Assembly (NCBI GenBank): GCA_937958995.1
Contig: CALGAP010000007.1
Span: 124,001 to 188,000, forward strand
Source: an uncultured Chitinophagaceae bacterium
GTDB taxonomy: Bacteria > Bacteroidota > Bacteroidia > Chitinophagales > Chitinophagaceae
Direction: 5' to 3'
DNA: 64,000 nt
A program made the position numbers and the translations under genes. Position 1 is the stretch's first letter. Each line of letters opens with the position of its first letter. Shown here piece by piece: positions 23,957 through 32,741 of this stretch. Under the pieces are notes generated by a model that was not told the origin of the DNA, searched no databases, and saw only the letters and a program-made list of their open reading frames with translations.

Positions 23957-25435
23957 TTAATATGCCTGCGCAAACAAAACCCTTTGCGTAGCCGGTTTGC
24001 CCGTTAGTACGCATTTACCCTCCTCTTTGGGATTATTGAGCGGAATGCAGCGGATGGTAGCCTTTGTTTTTTCCTTGATGGCCGCTTCGGCTTCTTCGGT
24101 GCCATCCCAGAAAGCAGAAACAAATCCACCCTTTTCTTCGAGCACCTTTACAAATTCATCCCAGCTATCCACCCTGGTAATATGGCTGTCGCGGAAGGCC
24201 TTTGCCTTATTGAAAATAGATTGCTGCACTTCATCGAGCAGGTTCACAATACGGTTGGCCAGGCCATCGATGGGCACTGTGAATTTTTCGCGGGTATCGC
24301 GTCGGGCCAGCTCCACGGTGTTGTTTTCGAGGTCGCGGAGGCCGATAGCCACGCGCACAGGCACTCCCTTCATTTCATATTCGGCAAATTTCCAGCCGGG
24401 ACGGGCATTATCGTTGTCATCGTATTTTACCCTTACGCCGGCAGACTTCAACTGCTGTATCAGTTCCTTTATCTTGCCGTCGAGCTGTGCTTTTTGTTCT
24501 TCACCCCTGTAAATAGGTATGATCACCACCTGCCAGGGGGCGATTCTGGGCGGTAAAATCAATCCTTCATCATCGCTATGCGCCATCACCAGCGCGCCGA
24601 TCAGGCGGGTACTTACCCCCCAGCTGGTGGCCCACACATAATCGAGTTTATTGTCTTTATCGGAAAATTTTACATCGAAGGCTTTCGCAAAGTTTTGTCC
24701 CAGGAAGTGCGAAGTACCGGCCTGCAGCGCCTTGCCATCCTGCATCATGGCCTCGATGCAATAGGTGATTTCTGCGCCGGCAAAACGTTCACTCTCGCTT
24801 TTCAGGCCTTTGATTACGGGCAGCGCCATCCAGTTTTCCACGAAATCGGCATACACACCCAGCATGGTCTCCGCTTCGGCAATGGCTTCTTCGCGCGTGG
24901 CATGGGCGGTATGACCTTCCTGCCACAGGAATTCAGCAGTACGCAGGAATAAGCGGGTGCGCATTTCCCAACGTACCACGTTGGCCCACTGGTTGATCAG
25001 GATGGGCAGATCGCGGTACGACTGAATCCAGTTTTTGTAAGTATTCCAGATGATCGCCTCGCTGGTAGGACGCACCACCAGTTCTTCTTCCAGTTTTGCT
25101 TCGGGATCCACAATCAGCGCGCCTTTTTTATTGGGATCGGTCTTGAGGCGGTAGTGGGTTACCACGGCGCATTCTTTGGCAAAACCCTCGGCGTTTTTTT
25201 CTTCTGCTTCAAAAAGACTTTTGGGAACAAAGAGCGGGAAATAAGCATTCACATGACCAGTATCCTTAAACATCTTATCGAGCGCATCGCGCATGTTCTC
25301 CCATAGTGCAAAGCCATAGGGTTTGATCACCATACAGCCTCTTACCGCTGAATAATCGGCCAGTCCGCCTTTTATGACAAGATCATTGTACCACTGAGAA
25401 TAGTCCGTGCTTCTGCTGGTTATCTCCTTACTCAT
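23957..25435 (-). CDS. proS: Prolyl-tRNA synthetase (archaeal/eukaryotic-type ProS)
   Basis: 492 residues, the short type without the editing insertion. Charges tRNA-Pro with proline in the cytosol. Class II motifs: motif 1 region ADYSAVRGCMVIKPYGFALWE, motif 2 NQWANVVRWEMRTRLFLRTAEF, RPTSEAIIWNTYKNW, and motif 3 near WGVSTRLIGALVMAHSDD (RLIGAL). The anticodon-binding domain follows (VVIIPIYRGEEQK... DNDNARPGWKFAEYEMKGVPVR) and a C-terminal zinc-like domain end with CIPLNN and KCVLTGKPA. This type is the one usual in Bacteroidota. Single gene, ATG at 25435. Confidence 0.96.
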   Translation of the reverse strand: MSKEITSRSTDYSQWYNDLVIKGGLADYSAVRGCMVIKPYGFALWENMRDALDKMFKDTGHVNAYFPLFVPKSLFEAEEKNAEGFAKECAVVTHYRLKTDPNKKGALIVDPEAKLEEELVVRPTSEAIIWNTYKNWIQSYRDLPILINQWANVVRWEMRTRLFLRTAEFLWQEGHTAHATREEAIAEAETMLGVYADFVENWMALPVIKGLKSESERFAGAEITYCIEAMMQDGKALQAGTSHFLGQNFAKAFDVKFSDKDNKLDYVWATSWGVSTRLIGALVMAHSDDEGLILPPRIAPWQVVIIPIYRGEEQKAQLDGKIKELIQQLKSAGVRVKYDDNDNARPGWKFAEYEMKGVPVRVAIGLRDLENNTVELARRDTREKFTVPIDGLANRIVNLLDEVQQSIFNKAKAFRDSHITRVDSWDEFVKVLEEKGGFVSAFWDGTEEAEAAIKEKTKATIRCIPLNNPKEEGKCVLTGKPATQRVLFAQAY

Positions 25436-25590
25436 ATAACAACTGGGTTATCAGCGAATTTGCCAATTAAACTTTAACAATTGAGATGCAATAATTTTCT
25501 GGCCTTCGCTGTCTTTTATTTGTAACTTTAAACTCGGAAGCCGCAAAAATAGCATAGCAGCTTCACCTTTCAAAACTTAAAGCTAACACT

Positions 25591-26343
25591 ATGAAGCTTC
25601 GAATTATACTTCCCGCCATAATCGGTATAGCTGTATTTAGCAGCTGTGCTTCGGTGTACAGGTCCGGGCAAACTCCGGATGATGTATATTATTCGCCGGC
25701 ACGCGAAGGTGCAGCTTATGCCAATGTGCAGCAGCAGCGCGATGGTCGCGGCAGCTACCAGGGTCGTGGCAATGACTATTACAGCTACGACGACCGCTGG
25801 TTGCGCATGCGTGTGAGAAACCCTTACCGCTGGAGCGCTTTTGATGATTATGACTGGAATGACTGGCGATATAACACCTGGACATACAGCTACTACAGCC
25901 CATACGGATGGAATAACTACTGGAACAGCTATTATTTCTGGAATTCATGGTATAATCCCTATAGCTATGGTTGGATTATCGTAAATCCAAAAACCAATCC
26001 GGCAGTTTATTCCAAGGTGAGGAATTTCAGCCTGGGCAGTTATACCAACACCAATTACAACACCACCAACACCCAGTTAAATGCCCGCGGCAAAGGCATT
26101 CGCCTGAGCGGCTCGCCCAGTTATAACAATAACAACAGCTCACTGGGCAACAGCTTCCGCAAAGTATTTTCGGGCAATAGCAACGGCAGGAATAGTTATT
26201 ATTCCCCATCGTCTTCGTCCGACAGGCCATCGAGAACTTACACACCTTCTAACACCAATTCATCTTCAGGCAGTCGTTCTTCGGGCGGCAGCAGCGGTGG
26301 AAGCAGTGGCGGTGGAGTAAGCAGACCAAGCCGTGGCAACTAA
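25591..26343 (+). CDS. Low-complexity Tyr/Asn/Ser/Gly-rich lipoprotein
   Basis: 250 residues with lipobox VFSSC (Cys19). The mature part is extremely rich in Tyr, Trp, Asn and Ser, with runs such as SYYSPYGWNNYWNSYYFWNS, then a Ser/Thr/Asn/Gly-rich tail (SSGSRSSGGSSGGSSGGG). I recognise no globular domain; similar proteins occur in Bacteroidota as prolyl/tyrosyl-rich cell-surface lipoproteins. It could be surface-exposed or an envelope scaffold (inference). The gene is followed by a terminator-like hairpin at 26377-26427. Confidence 0.75.
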   Translation: MKLRIILPAIIGIAVFSSCASVYRSGQTPDDVYYSPAREGAAYANVQQQRDGRGSYQGRGNDYYSYDDRWLRMRVRNPYRWSAFDDYDWNDWRYNTWTYSYYSPYGWNNYWNSYYFWNSWYNPYSYGWIIVNPKTNPAVYSKVRNFSLGSYTNTNYNTTNTQLNARGKGIRLSGSPSYNNNNSSLGNSFRKVFSGNSNGRNSYYSPSSSSDRPSRTYTPSNTNSSSGSRSSGGSSGGSSGGGVSRPSRGN

Positions 26344-26376
26344 TTTAACCTTTACAATATTGGAACCGGATATAAC

Positions 26377-26427
26377 AGGAGGAACCAGGGTTTAAGATCT
26401 CTTGAATTTTGCTTCCTCCTTTTTATT
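26377..26427 (+). terminator. Hairpin AGGAGGAA / TTCCTCCT with T-rich tail
   Basis: AGGAGGAA (26377-26384) and TTCCTCCT (26413-26420) are perfect reverse complements separated by 28 bases, followed by TTTTTATT. It lies after the low-complexity lipoprotein gene and before the FadL-like gene. The large loop makes it a weak terminator candidate. Confidence 0.45.
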
Positions 26428-26462
26428 GTATTGCCTGTACTAACCAGAAACTCTCTACACAC

Positions 26463-28034
26463 ATGAAGCTTAAGCCATATTTAGTATTTGCCCTTGTTGC
26501 AGTAAGCGCTCCCGCCTTTTCGCAGCTGCCCGAAGATGCCATACGCACCAGTTGGTATGCACCATTCGGCACCGCCCGCCAGCAAGCCATTGGCGGGGCC
26601 ATGGGCTCTTTGGGCGGCGAAATCAGTTCGATATATGTAAACCCCGCCGGCCTGGGACTGTATAAAACCAGTGAGATTGTGTTGACACCCGGACTGAGCC
26701 TGCTCGGCAGCAAAGGCAGCTTCCGCGGCACCGATGCCAAAGCCGACAGGGATTTGAGATTCAATCTCGGCACCACAGGCTTCGTGATTGGTATGGGAGA
26801 TCCTTACAGCCGCTGGAGCAGCAAGTCTTTTGCGCTGACGGTAAACAGGATTGCTAATTTCAGCAACAACTATTTCTATAAAGGACTGAACGATTATAGT
26901 TCTTATTCAGAACCGCTGGCCAACGAGTTTTTCGATATATATTCTTACCGTAAAGACCATCAGCCTTATCTCACAGATGCCCAGATAATAGACGAGGCCC
27001 TCAACGACCCCCAGGTGTCGTTGCTCACCAAAATGGGCTTATACACTTATTTGATAGATATTGATAGTTCAAGCGGATCAAAACAGATTATTTCCAGGGC
27101 AGAACAGGCAGGCATAACCGAACAGATGAATCAAATCGAAACAAGAGGAGGCATTACCGAACTGGCTTTGGGCTTTGCCTTCAATATGGATGACAAAATC
27201 TACATGGGGTTCTCGCTCGGCGTGCCCATCCTGAATTACGAGCGCACCGCCACCTATACAGAGAGCGATGCTTCCGGAGACGTTAACAACGATTTTCGCT
27301 ATTTCTCCGTAAAAGAACACTATACGCAGAAAGGTGCGGGTTTCAACGCCAAGTTAGGTATCATCTTCAAACCGGCAGAACAATTGCGTATAGGTATCGC
27401 CATTCACAGTCCTACTCTCTATGGCTTCAAGGAACAGACCAGTCTGAAAATGATAACCGACGCAGAAAACTTCGGTATTGATAGCATAGAATCGAAAATT
27501 TTTAACGGCGGCAGCGATCCCGAATTCAGGTATAATATGACGAGCCCCTTTCGATTCCTGGTGAGCGGTTCTTATGTAATCCGCGAAGTATCGGATGTTA
27601 CTAAACAGCGCGGCTTTATTACCGCCGATATCGAATATGTAACACATGGTTCTTCACGCTTCAGGTCGTCGGACGACTATTCAAGTAATGATGAATATTT
27701 CTCCAATGTCAACAGCGCCATCAAAGTGGCCTACAAAGGCGCTTTCAATTTCAGGCTGGGCGGCGAACTGAAGTTCAATACCATCATGGGACGTTTAGGT
27801 TTTGCTTATTATGGCAAACCTTACGACGACAAGGAACTGAAGGCGCACAAAATGACGGTGAGCGGTGGCCTGGGTTATCGCAACGGGGGCATTTTCCTCG
27901 ATCTCACTTACGTACACAACCTGAACAAGGATGTTCATTTCCCCTATCGTCTTGACCCGCCCAGGGCTAATACTTTTGCCAACCTGAAAGAAGGAAGCGG
28001 CAACGTAGTATTGAGCGTAGGATTCAAATTATAA
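26463..28034 (+). CDS. OmpP1/FadL-like outer membrane barrel protein
   Basis: 523 residues from ATG 26463 (signal MKLKPYLVFALVAVSAPAFSQ); the upstream in-frame start is leader. The N-terminal sequence TARQQAIGGAMGSLGGEISSIYVNPAGLG (seen as GGAMGSLGGE and SSIYVNPAGLGLYKTSE) is the typical FadL/TodX hatch start. The rest is alternating beta strands up to the C-terminal GSGNVVLSVGFKL. The family transports hydrophobic molecules such as fatty acids through the outer membrane. Bacteroidota versions are often called hemin receptor or OmpP1 in databases, but no specific substrate can be read. A strong terminator follows. Confidence 0.85.
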   Translation: MKLKPYLVFALVAVSAPAFSQLPEDAIRTSWYAPFGTARQQAIGGAMGSLGGEISSIYVNPAGLGLYKTSEIVLTPGLSLLGSKGSFRGTDAKADRDLRFNLGTTGFVIGMGDPYSRWSSKSFALTVNRIANFSNNYFYKGLNDYSSYSEPLANEFFDIYSYRKDHQPYLTDAQIIDEALNDPQVSLLTKMGLYTYLIDIDSSSGSKQIISRAEQAGITEQMNQIETRGGITELALGFAFNMDDKIYMGFSLGVPILNYERTATYTESDASGDVNNDFRYFSVKEHYTQKGAGFNAKLGIIFKPAEQLRIGIAIHSPTLYGFKEQTSLKMITDAENFGIDSIESKIFNGGSDPEFRYNMTSPFRFLVSGSYVIREVSDVTKQRGFITADIEYVTHGSSRFRSSDDYSSNDEYFSNVNSAIKVAYKGAFNFRLGGELKFNTIMGRLGFAYYGKPYDDKELKAHKMTVSGGLGYRNGGIFLDLTYVHNLNKDVHFPYRLDPPRANTFANLKEGSGNVVLSVGFKL

Positions 28035-28060
28035 TCGTCAACAATATTTGCTATTAAAAC

Positions 28061-28090
28061 AAAACCCCTGCTATTCGCGGGGGTTTTATT
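28061..28090 (+). terminator. Rho-independent terminator
   Basis: AAAACCCC (28061-28068) pairs with GGGGTTTT (28080-28087), 11-base loop, ending in TTTTATT. It lies 26 bases after the FadL-like stop codon. The 28100-28303 remainder is A/T-rich with no further gene visible. Confidence 0.8.
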
Positions 28091-28303
28091 CGACGGTTGC
28101 CAATCTGTTTGCGAACGGTTCGGTTATCAAAGGATTTGGATTAAAAACGGACTCTTATAAAAACATGTAACAGATTGCACAGCTAATATCGTATGAAGTA
28201 GTTGTAATTTTTTTTTCTGCAAAGAATATTCCCCGACATTATTTGCAAACTTATAAAAGGTTTAAGTGGAACTAATTACCCGTTACCCAGATAAATGACC
28301 TCC

Positions 28304-29203
28304 TCACAAGGATGATTGACCGCGGTCAATTATGCCTTGCACATCGGCGGGAGCAAACCAGGTAATCTCTTTATCGCGCCGGAACCAGGTCATTTGCCGC
28401 TTCGCATATTGCCGCGTATTTTTCCTGATCAGTTCCACCGCCTGTTCCAGCGTGTATTTACCATCCAGGTAATCGAAGAGCTCGGTATAGCCCACCGTTT
28501 GCAGCGCGTTAAGATGCCGCCAGGGAGTTAATGATTTCACCTCTTCCAGCAATCCCTGCTCCATCATTTTATCAACGCGGGTATTAATATTCCGGTGCAA
28601 TTCCTCTTTGGGTAATTCCAGCGCCGTTTTGATAATGCGAAAAGGCCGTTTAATCTTTTTCCCCTGCTGAAAATGGCGGATCGATTTGCCGGTGGAGAGC
28701 ACCACTTCCAGCGCGCGCATCAGTCGCTGCGGGTTTTGAATTTCGCCGGTTTCATAATACAGCGGGTCTTTTTCCTGCACCTGTTGCTGCAGCCAGGCCA
28801 ATCCTGAGCGTTCATATGCTTCCACAATCTTTTCGCGAATACCCGGCTGCACGGGCGGAATCTCGTCAATGCCTTCGCAAAAAGCTTTAATATAAAGTCC
28901 GGTGCCGCCGGTCATGACGGCAATATCATGTTGCTGAAAAATTTTTTCTATCGCCTGCAGGGCATACTGTTCAAAACCGGCGGCATGTACTTCTTCGTGA
29001 ATACTGTGCGAGTTGATGAAATGATGTTTAACGGCTGCAAGTTCTCCGGCCGAAGGTTTGGCCACGCCGATATTCAGTTCCTTATAGCACTGCCGGGAGT
29101 CGGAAGATATAATTTCCGTTTCGAAATGCCGGGCCACTTGTATGGCTACTGCCGTTTTGCCTACGGCGGTGGGACCCGATATAATGATGCAGGTTTTGCT
29201 CAT
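28304..29203 (-). CDS. miaA: tRNA dimethylallyltransferase
   Basis: 299 residues. Transfers a dimethylallyl group to A37 of tRNAs reading UNN codons. P-loop GPTAVGKT (10-17), ISSDSRQCYKELNIGVAKPS (substrate/tRNA contact region), GGTGLYIKAFCEGID, and the C-terminal RKNTRQYAKRQMTWFRRD, all family hallmarks. ATG at 29203 lies 6 bases after the stop of the pRiA4b-like gene, on the same strand, so the two are probably co-transcribed. Confidence 0.96.
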   Translation of the reverse strand: MSKTCIIISGPTAVGKTAVAIQVARHFETEIISSDSRQCYKELNIGVAKPSAGELAAVKHHFINSHSIHEEVHAAGFEQYALQAIEKIFQQHDIAVMTGGTGLYIKAFCEGIDEIPPVQPGIREKIVEAYERSGLAWLQQQVQEKDPLYYETGEIQNPQRLMRALEVVLSTGKSIRHFQQGKKIKRPFRIIKTALELPKEELHRNINTRVDKMMEQGLLEEVKSLTPWRHLNALQTVGYTELFDYLDGKYTLEQAVELIRKNTRQYAKRQMTWFRRDKEITWFAPADVQGIIDRGQSSL

Positions 29204-29209
29204 GTATAA

Positions 29210-29776
29210 TTACAGATCTTCCTGGCCTTCCACTTCCTCGCCCTCACCCAGGTCGAAACTCTCATCATCGTCGCCGCCTTCGGCGCCAAAACCTTCGGCG
29301 CCTGTTTTGAGATCGTATTTTTCTTCCATTTCCGCCAGCTTATCGCCTGCCAATCCCTTGGTGCCGTATTGTGAAGGTGCAATGCCCTCGGTTTTGATCA
29401 CGGCCGGGTATTCGAGTTTTGCATTTTCTTCTTTCGATACATTGATCAGTTCTACCAGGAAAGTCCAGTTGCGGTTGAAATCGTACACATACACAAACTT
29501 CTGGTTGGGATCCTTTATTTCGGAACCAATTTGCGTTTCCGCCATTATCAGTGGTTCCCTGGCGTAAGCTTTCGGGTACTTTTCCAGGGAAATTTCGCGG
29601 CCACGCTGCCAGTTATCGTTGCTGCGATAAAAAGTAGCCTGGTGTTTATTGTCAAATTCGAAAGACTTCAGTATTACCTGGTGCAGCTCATAAAATGTCT
29701 GCGTGTGCTTCACCGCTACATCCCGGTAAATGCTATCATCTTCTTCGAAATATGCTCTGAATTTTAATACAGCCAT
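29210..29776 (-). CDS. Plasmid pRiA4b ORF-3-like protein
   Basis: 188 residues. The N-terminal part FRAYFEEDDSIYRDVAVKHTQTFYELHQVIL and DYNFNR-like YVYDFNRNWTFLVEL fit the pRiA4b ORF-3/IS1096 passenger family, small beta-grasp-like proteins often found next to, but not requiring, mobile elements. The C-terminus is an acidic low-complexity tail (DDDESFDLGEGEEVEGQEDL). Cytosolic; function unknown. Its position directly upstream of miaA in one transcript is in keeping with a chromosomal housekeeping locus rather than with an insertion sequence: no transposase or terminal repeats are seen. Confidence 0.8.
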   Translation of the reverse strand: MAVLKFRAYFEEDDSIYRDVAVKHTQTFYELHQVILKSFEFDNKHQATFYRSNDNWQRGREISLEKYPKAYAREPLIMAETQIGSEIKDPNQKFVYVYDFNRNWTFLVELINVSKEENAKLEYPAVIKTEGIAPSQYGTKGLAGDKLAEMEEKYDLKTGAEGFGAEGGDDDESFDLGEGEEVEGQEDL

Positions 29777-29815
29777 TGTTAGTTTATATCGGTAAACATC
29801 AAAAATAAGACAATT

Positions 29816-31348
29816 CTACTTAACGGGTTGTAGTCCCATCTCACTCGCCTTTTTCATCATAAAATCGTATGCCGCATCAAAATTATTTTCAATAACTCCG
29901 TCAAGAATTGCCTCGCGGATGGCATTTTTCAGATCGCCAACCGGTTTGGAGGGCGGCAACCCAAAAATATCCATGATCATTTCGCCGCTGATGGGTGGCT
30001 GCCAGTTGCGTATCCGGTCTTTTTCTTCCACTTCTTTAAGGCGGCGGCGCACCATTTCAAAATTCTCGAGGTAGCGCTTTACCTTCAGTTTGTTCTTCGA
30101 GGTAATATCGGCCTCGCACAGCAGCATCAGCGAGTCTATGTCATCACCCGCATCAAAAAGCAGGCGGCGAATGGCGGAGTCGGTTATATTTTCCCTGGTA
30201 AGACTAATAGGACGAAGATGTAGCTCCACCATCTTGCGAACGAAACGCATTTTTTCGTTCAGCGGCAGTTTCAACTTTGAAAAGATCTTCGGGATCATTC
30301 TTCCCCCCACCACTTCATGCCCGTGAAAGGTCCAGCCATGACCTTCTTCAAATTTCTTGGTGGCAGGTTTAGCAATATCGTGCAGCAGCGCGGCCCAGCG
30401 CAGCCAGAGATCGTTGGTGGTGCGGCTGATATTGTCCACCACCTGCAGGGTATGATAAAAATTGTCTTTATGCCCCACCCCGTCGATAAACTCGGCGCCG
30501 GCCAGGTCAACCAGCTGCGGGAAAATTATATGCAACAAGCCAGTTTTATACAAAAGCTCAAAACCGATACTTGGCTTATCGCTCATCAGTATTTTATTCA
30601 GCTCTTCGGTGATGCGCTCCTGCGAAATGATGCGGATGCGCTCCACGTTATCTTTTATGGCCTGGAATGTGACGGGCGCAATGGTGAAATTGAGCTGCGC
30701 CGCAAAACGAATGGCACGGATCATGCGCAGCGGGTCGTCGCTGAAAGTCTGGCCAGGATCGAGCGGCGTTTGAATTATTTTTTTCTCCAGGTCCTTTAAC
30801 CCGTTAAATGGATCGAGCAGCTTGCCATAATCACCGGGATTGAGGCTTATGGCCAGCGCGTTGATGGTAAAGTCGCGGCGCAACTGGTCTTCTTCCAGCG
30901 TGCCGGGTTTTACGATGGGTTTGCGCGAGTGGTATTGGTAGCTTTCTTTGCGCGCGCCAACGAATTCGATGTCCCAGTCTGTTGCGGGTGCTTCGCCGGT
31001 GGCAGGTGCAGGGTGTAGCGTGTCGGGTACAGTTGGCTCGAAACCCGGATTTTTTTCTTCGGGATTATGATCCTGCCTTTCCACGAAAAAATTTTTCAGG
31101 CGGATATGAGCGGTGCCGAAATTTTTGAAGTATGATACGTTGGGTTTGGGTTGAAAACGTTCGGCCACTTTATGGGCGAGAGCAATGCCATCGCCCACGC
31201 ATACGATGTCGGCGTCTTTGGTGACACGGCCCAGGAGTTTATCGCGCACAAAACCGCCGATCAGGTAGCAGGGCATGTTGAGTTCTTCCGCAGCATGACT
31301 GATCTTCTTGAAAACAAACAATTCCTTTTCTGTGCATGGTATCTCCAT
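29816..31348 (-). CDS. cca: CCA tRNA nucleotidyltransferase / HD-domain polymerase
   Basis: 510 residues from ATG 31348 (MEIPCTEKELFVFKK); the longer frame to 31513 overlaps the next gene's start and does not look like protein. Nucleotidyltransferase core with YLIGGFVRDKLLGR and the metal-binding DAD in KDADIVCVG; a Bacteroidota insertion (HNPEEKNPGFEPTVPDTLH); RRDFTINALAISL; and the HD domain with RWAALLHDIAKP and HGHEVVG. It adds CCA to tRNA 3' ends; the HD domain may give phosphohydrolase activity as in class II bacterial Cca. This fits the tRNA-Leu in this window, whose gene does not encode the final A of CCA. Confidence 0.93.
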   Translation of the reverse strand: MEIPCTEKELFVFKKISHAAEELNMPCYLIGGFVRDKLLGRVTKDADIVCVGDGIALAHKVAERFQPKPNVSYFKNFGTAHIRLKNFFVERQDHNPEEKNPGFEPTVPDTLHPAPATGEAPATDWDIEFVGARKESYQYHSRKPIVKPGTLEEDQLRRDFTINALAISLNPGDYGKLLDPFNGLKDLEKKIIQTPLDPGQTFSDDPLRMIRAIRFAAQLNFTIAPVTFQAIKDNVERIRIISQERITEELNKILMSDKPSIGFELLYKTGLLHIIFPQLVDLAGAEFIDGVGHKDNFYHTLQVVDNISRTTNDLWLRWAALLHDIAKPATKKFEEGHGWTFHGHEVVGGRMIPKIFSKLKLPLNEKMRFVRKMVELHLRPISLTRENITDSAIRRLLFDAGDDIDSLMLLCEADITSKNKLKVKRYLENFEMVRRRLKEVEEKDRIRNWQPPISGEMIMDIFGLPPSKPVGDLKNAIREAILDGVIENNFDAAYDFMMKKASEMGLQPVK

Positions 31349-31399
31349 CGTTGCAAATGTAAAAGGAAAATGATGAATAATTTGTACTTTGAAGATTGT

Positions 31400-32737
31400 A
31401 TGAAACGGCTTATACTGTTGTTGCTTATTGCTTATTCCACAAGTTCGGAGGCGCAAAAAAGGATGCCCGATTACGATACAGTGATAGCCCAGTTCTTTTC
31501 TCGGTATAGTCACGAGAATACCGTCAAAGAAATCCTCAATTTTGCGAAGAAAAAAGACGGCTGGTATGTGGAGATCCTCAATCCCAGCCAGGACGGAAAG
31601 GTAGAAAGCAGCCAGGTATTCTGGTCACTGCAAAAAGGCCGCTACCAGGTATTGGAGAATTTTCTGCGAGCTACTAAGGATAAGCCACTGGAGGAAAAAG
31701 TGAATGAACAAAAATATTCAGCCTGGTATTCCGCTTACGGTTATTCCCGCTGTGTTTATTATGGATATGAAGGATGGGATATTGATGTCATCAACGATTT
31801 TGGCAATGCTTCTATCGACAACGATACGCTCTATGAATCGCTGGCGCGTGCTTATTCGCAACACATGACGCGCTACACCTGGTATCAATATGGCGGAAAA
31901 CAAATTGGCGACGACACGTTGCAAAGAAAACTGGACCGGTTGCAAATGCCCGGCGATGAGCGTGTAAAAAAAATTATTGAATGCACAGAAAAGGCGATCG
32001 CCTGTTATCAGAAAATTTTCGGGCGCAACAAAAACTATCGGGGCTTTGCCGGAACCATCGAAAGCATGGTGTTTGATGAAACGGTGCACGGGTGGCTGCA
32101 ATTGTCGATGTGCAATCGCCCGACAGAGGCGGAGCGATTTTTGAAAATGGCGCGCATGCCGCAGGAAGATTCACTGATGGCGACGAACATGCTGAACGCC
32201 ATTGAGCCCAATGCTATACTCATCACTTTTGGCGATAACGACATTTATCCTATTTATTATCTGCAGGAAAAACATAAGATTGGAACCGGGGTTTCTGTAT
32301 TGCATGCCACCCTGCTCAGTTTCCCGCCCTACCTGGATATGATGAAAAGAAAAAATTATGTGCAATTTTCTACAACGGCCGAAGGCTATGGAAATCCCGA
32401 TTATGATTATGCTTTTTACAGCGGGCGTCCTTCGGGAAAGAAACTGCAAATAGCTGATTTTGTTGCGCGGAGACGAAACCTCAGCAAAGTACCTGCTACC
32501 CGCGGCGATTCGGTGCAGGTATACCACGAAAAGGAACTGTACATGCCGTTTGGCAACACCGATACCTTGCGCATCCGTTTGCCGGAACAGGTTTACCTGA
32601 ATGATTTCATATTGCTGGATATTATCGCCCACAACCTGAATGAGCGGCCCATCTATTTTACAGCTGCATGGCCTGCAGTGGCCGGGGAGAATATGCATCA
32701 GCGCGGCAACCTGTACCGGCTTTCACCCGCGAAATGA
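31400..32737 (+). CDS. Secreted protein with a DUF2723-tail-like domain
   Basis: 445 residues from ATG 31400, which begins signal peptide MKRLILLLLIAYSTSSEAQ; the in-frame extension back to 31151 overlaps cca antisense. The N-terminal 270 residues are helical and rich in Tyr and Trp and have no recognised family. The C-terminal part carries ITFGDNDIYPIYYLQEKHKI and LNDFILLDIIAHNLNERPIYF. These closely resemble the soluble tail of DUF2723 Bacteroidota membrane glycosyltransferases (GDNDTFPLWYxQEVEGIR and LLDIIATNNWKRPIYF patterns), but no membrane domain is present. I infer a free-standing periplasmic relative of that tail. Convergent with the heptosyltransferase gene. Confidence 0.75.
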   Translation: MKRLILLLLIAYSTSSEAQKRMPDYDTVIAQFFSRYSHENTVKEILNFAKKKDGWYVEILNPSQDGKVESSQVFWSLQKGRYQVLENFLRATKDKPLEEKVNEQKYSAWYSAYGYSRCVYYGYEGWDIDVINDFGNASIDNDTLYESLARAYSQHMTRYTWYQYGGKQIGDDTLQRKLDRLQMPGDERVKKIIECTEKAIACYQKIFGRNKNYRGFAGTIESMVFDETVHGWLQLSMCNRPTEAERFLKMARMPQEDSLMATNMLNAIEPNAILITFGDNDIYPIYYLQEKHKIGTGVSVLHATLLSFPPYLDMMKRKNYVQFSTTAEGYGNPDYDYAFYSGRPSGKKLQIADFVARRRNLSKVPATRGDSVQVYHEKELYMPFGNTDTLRIRLPEQVYLNDFILLDIIAHNLNERPIYFTAAWPAVAGENMHQRGNLYRLSPAK

Positions 32738-32741
32738 TCTG

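Noticed and set aside
25637..26245. Cys/Ser-rich minus-strand frames
   Set aside because: They are shadows of the repetitive Tyr/Asn/Ser-rich lipoprotein coding sequence and have no start or family.
29210..29776. Insertion sequence from the pRiA4b/IS1096-like protein
   Set aside because: No transposase and no terminal inverted repeats or target duplications around it.
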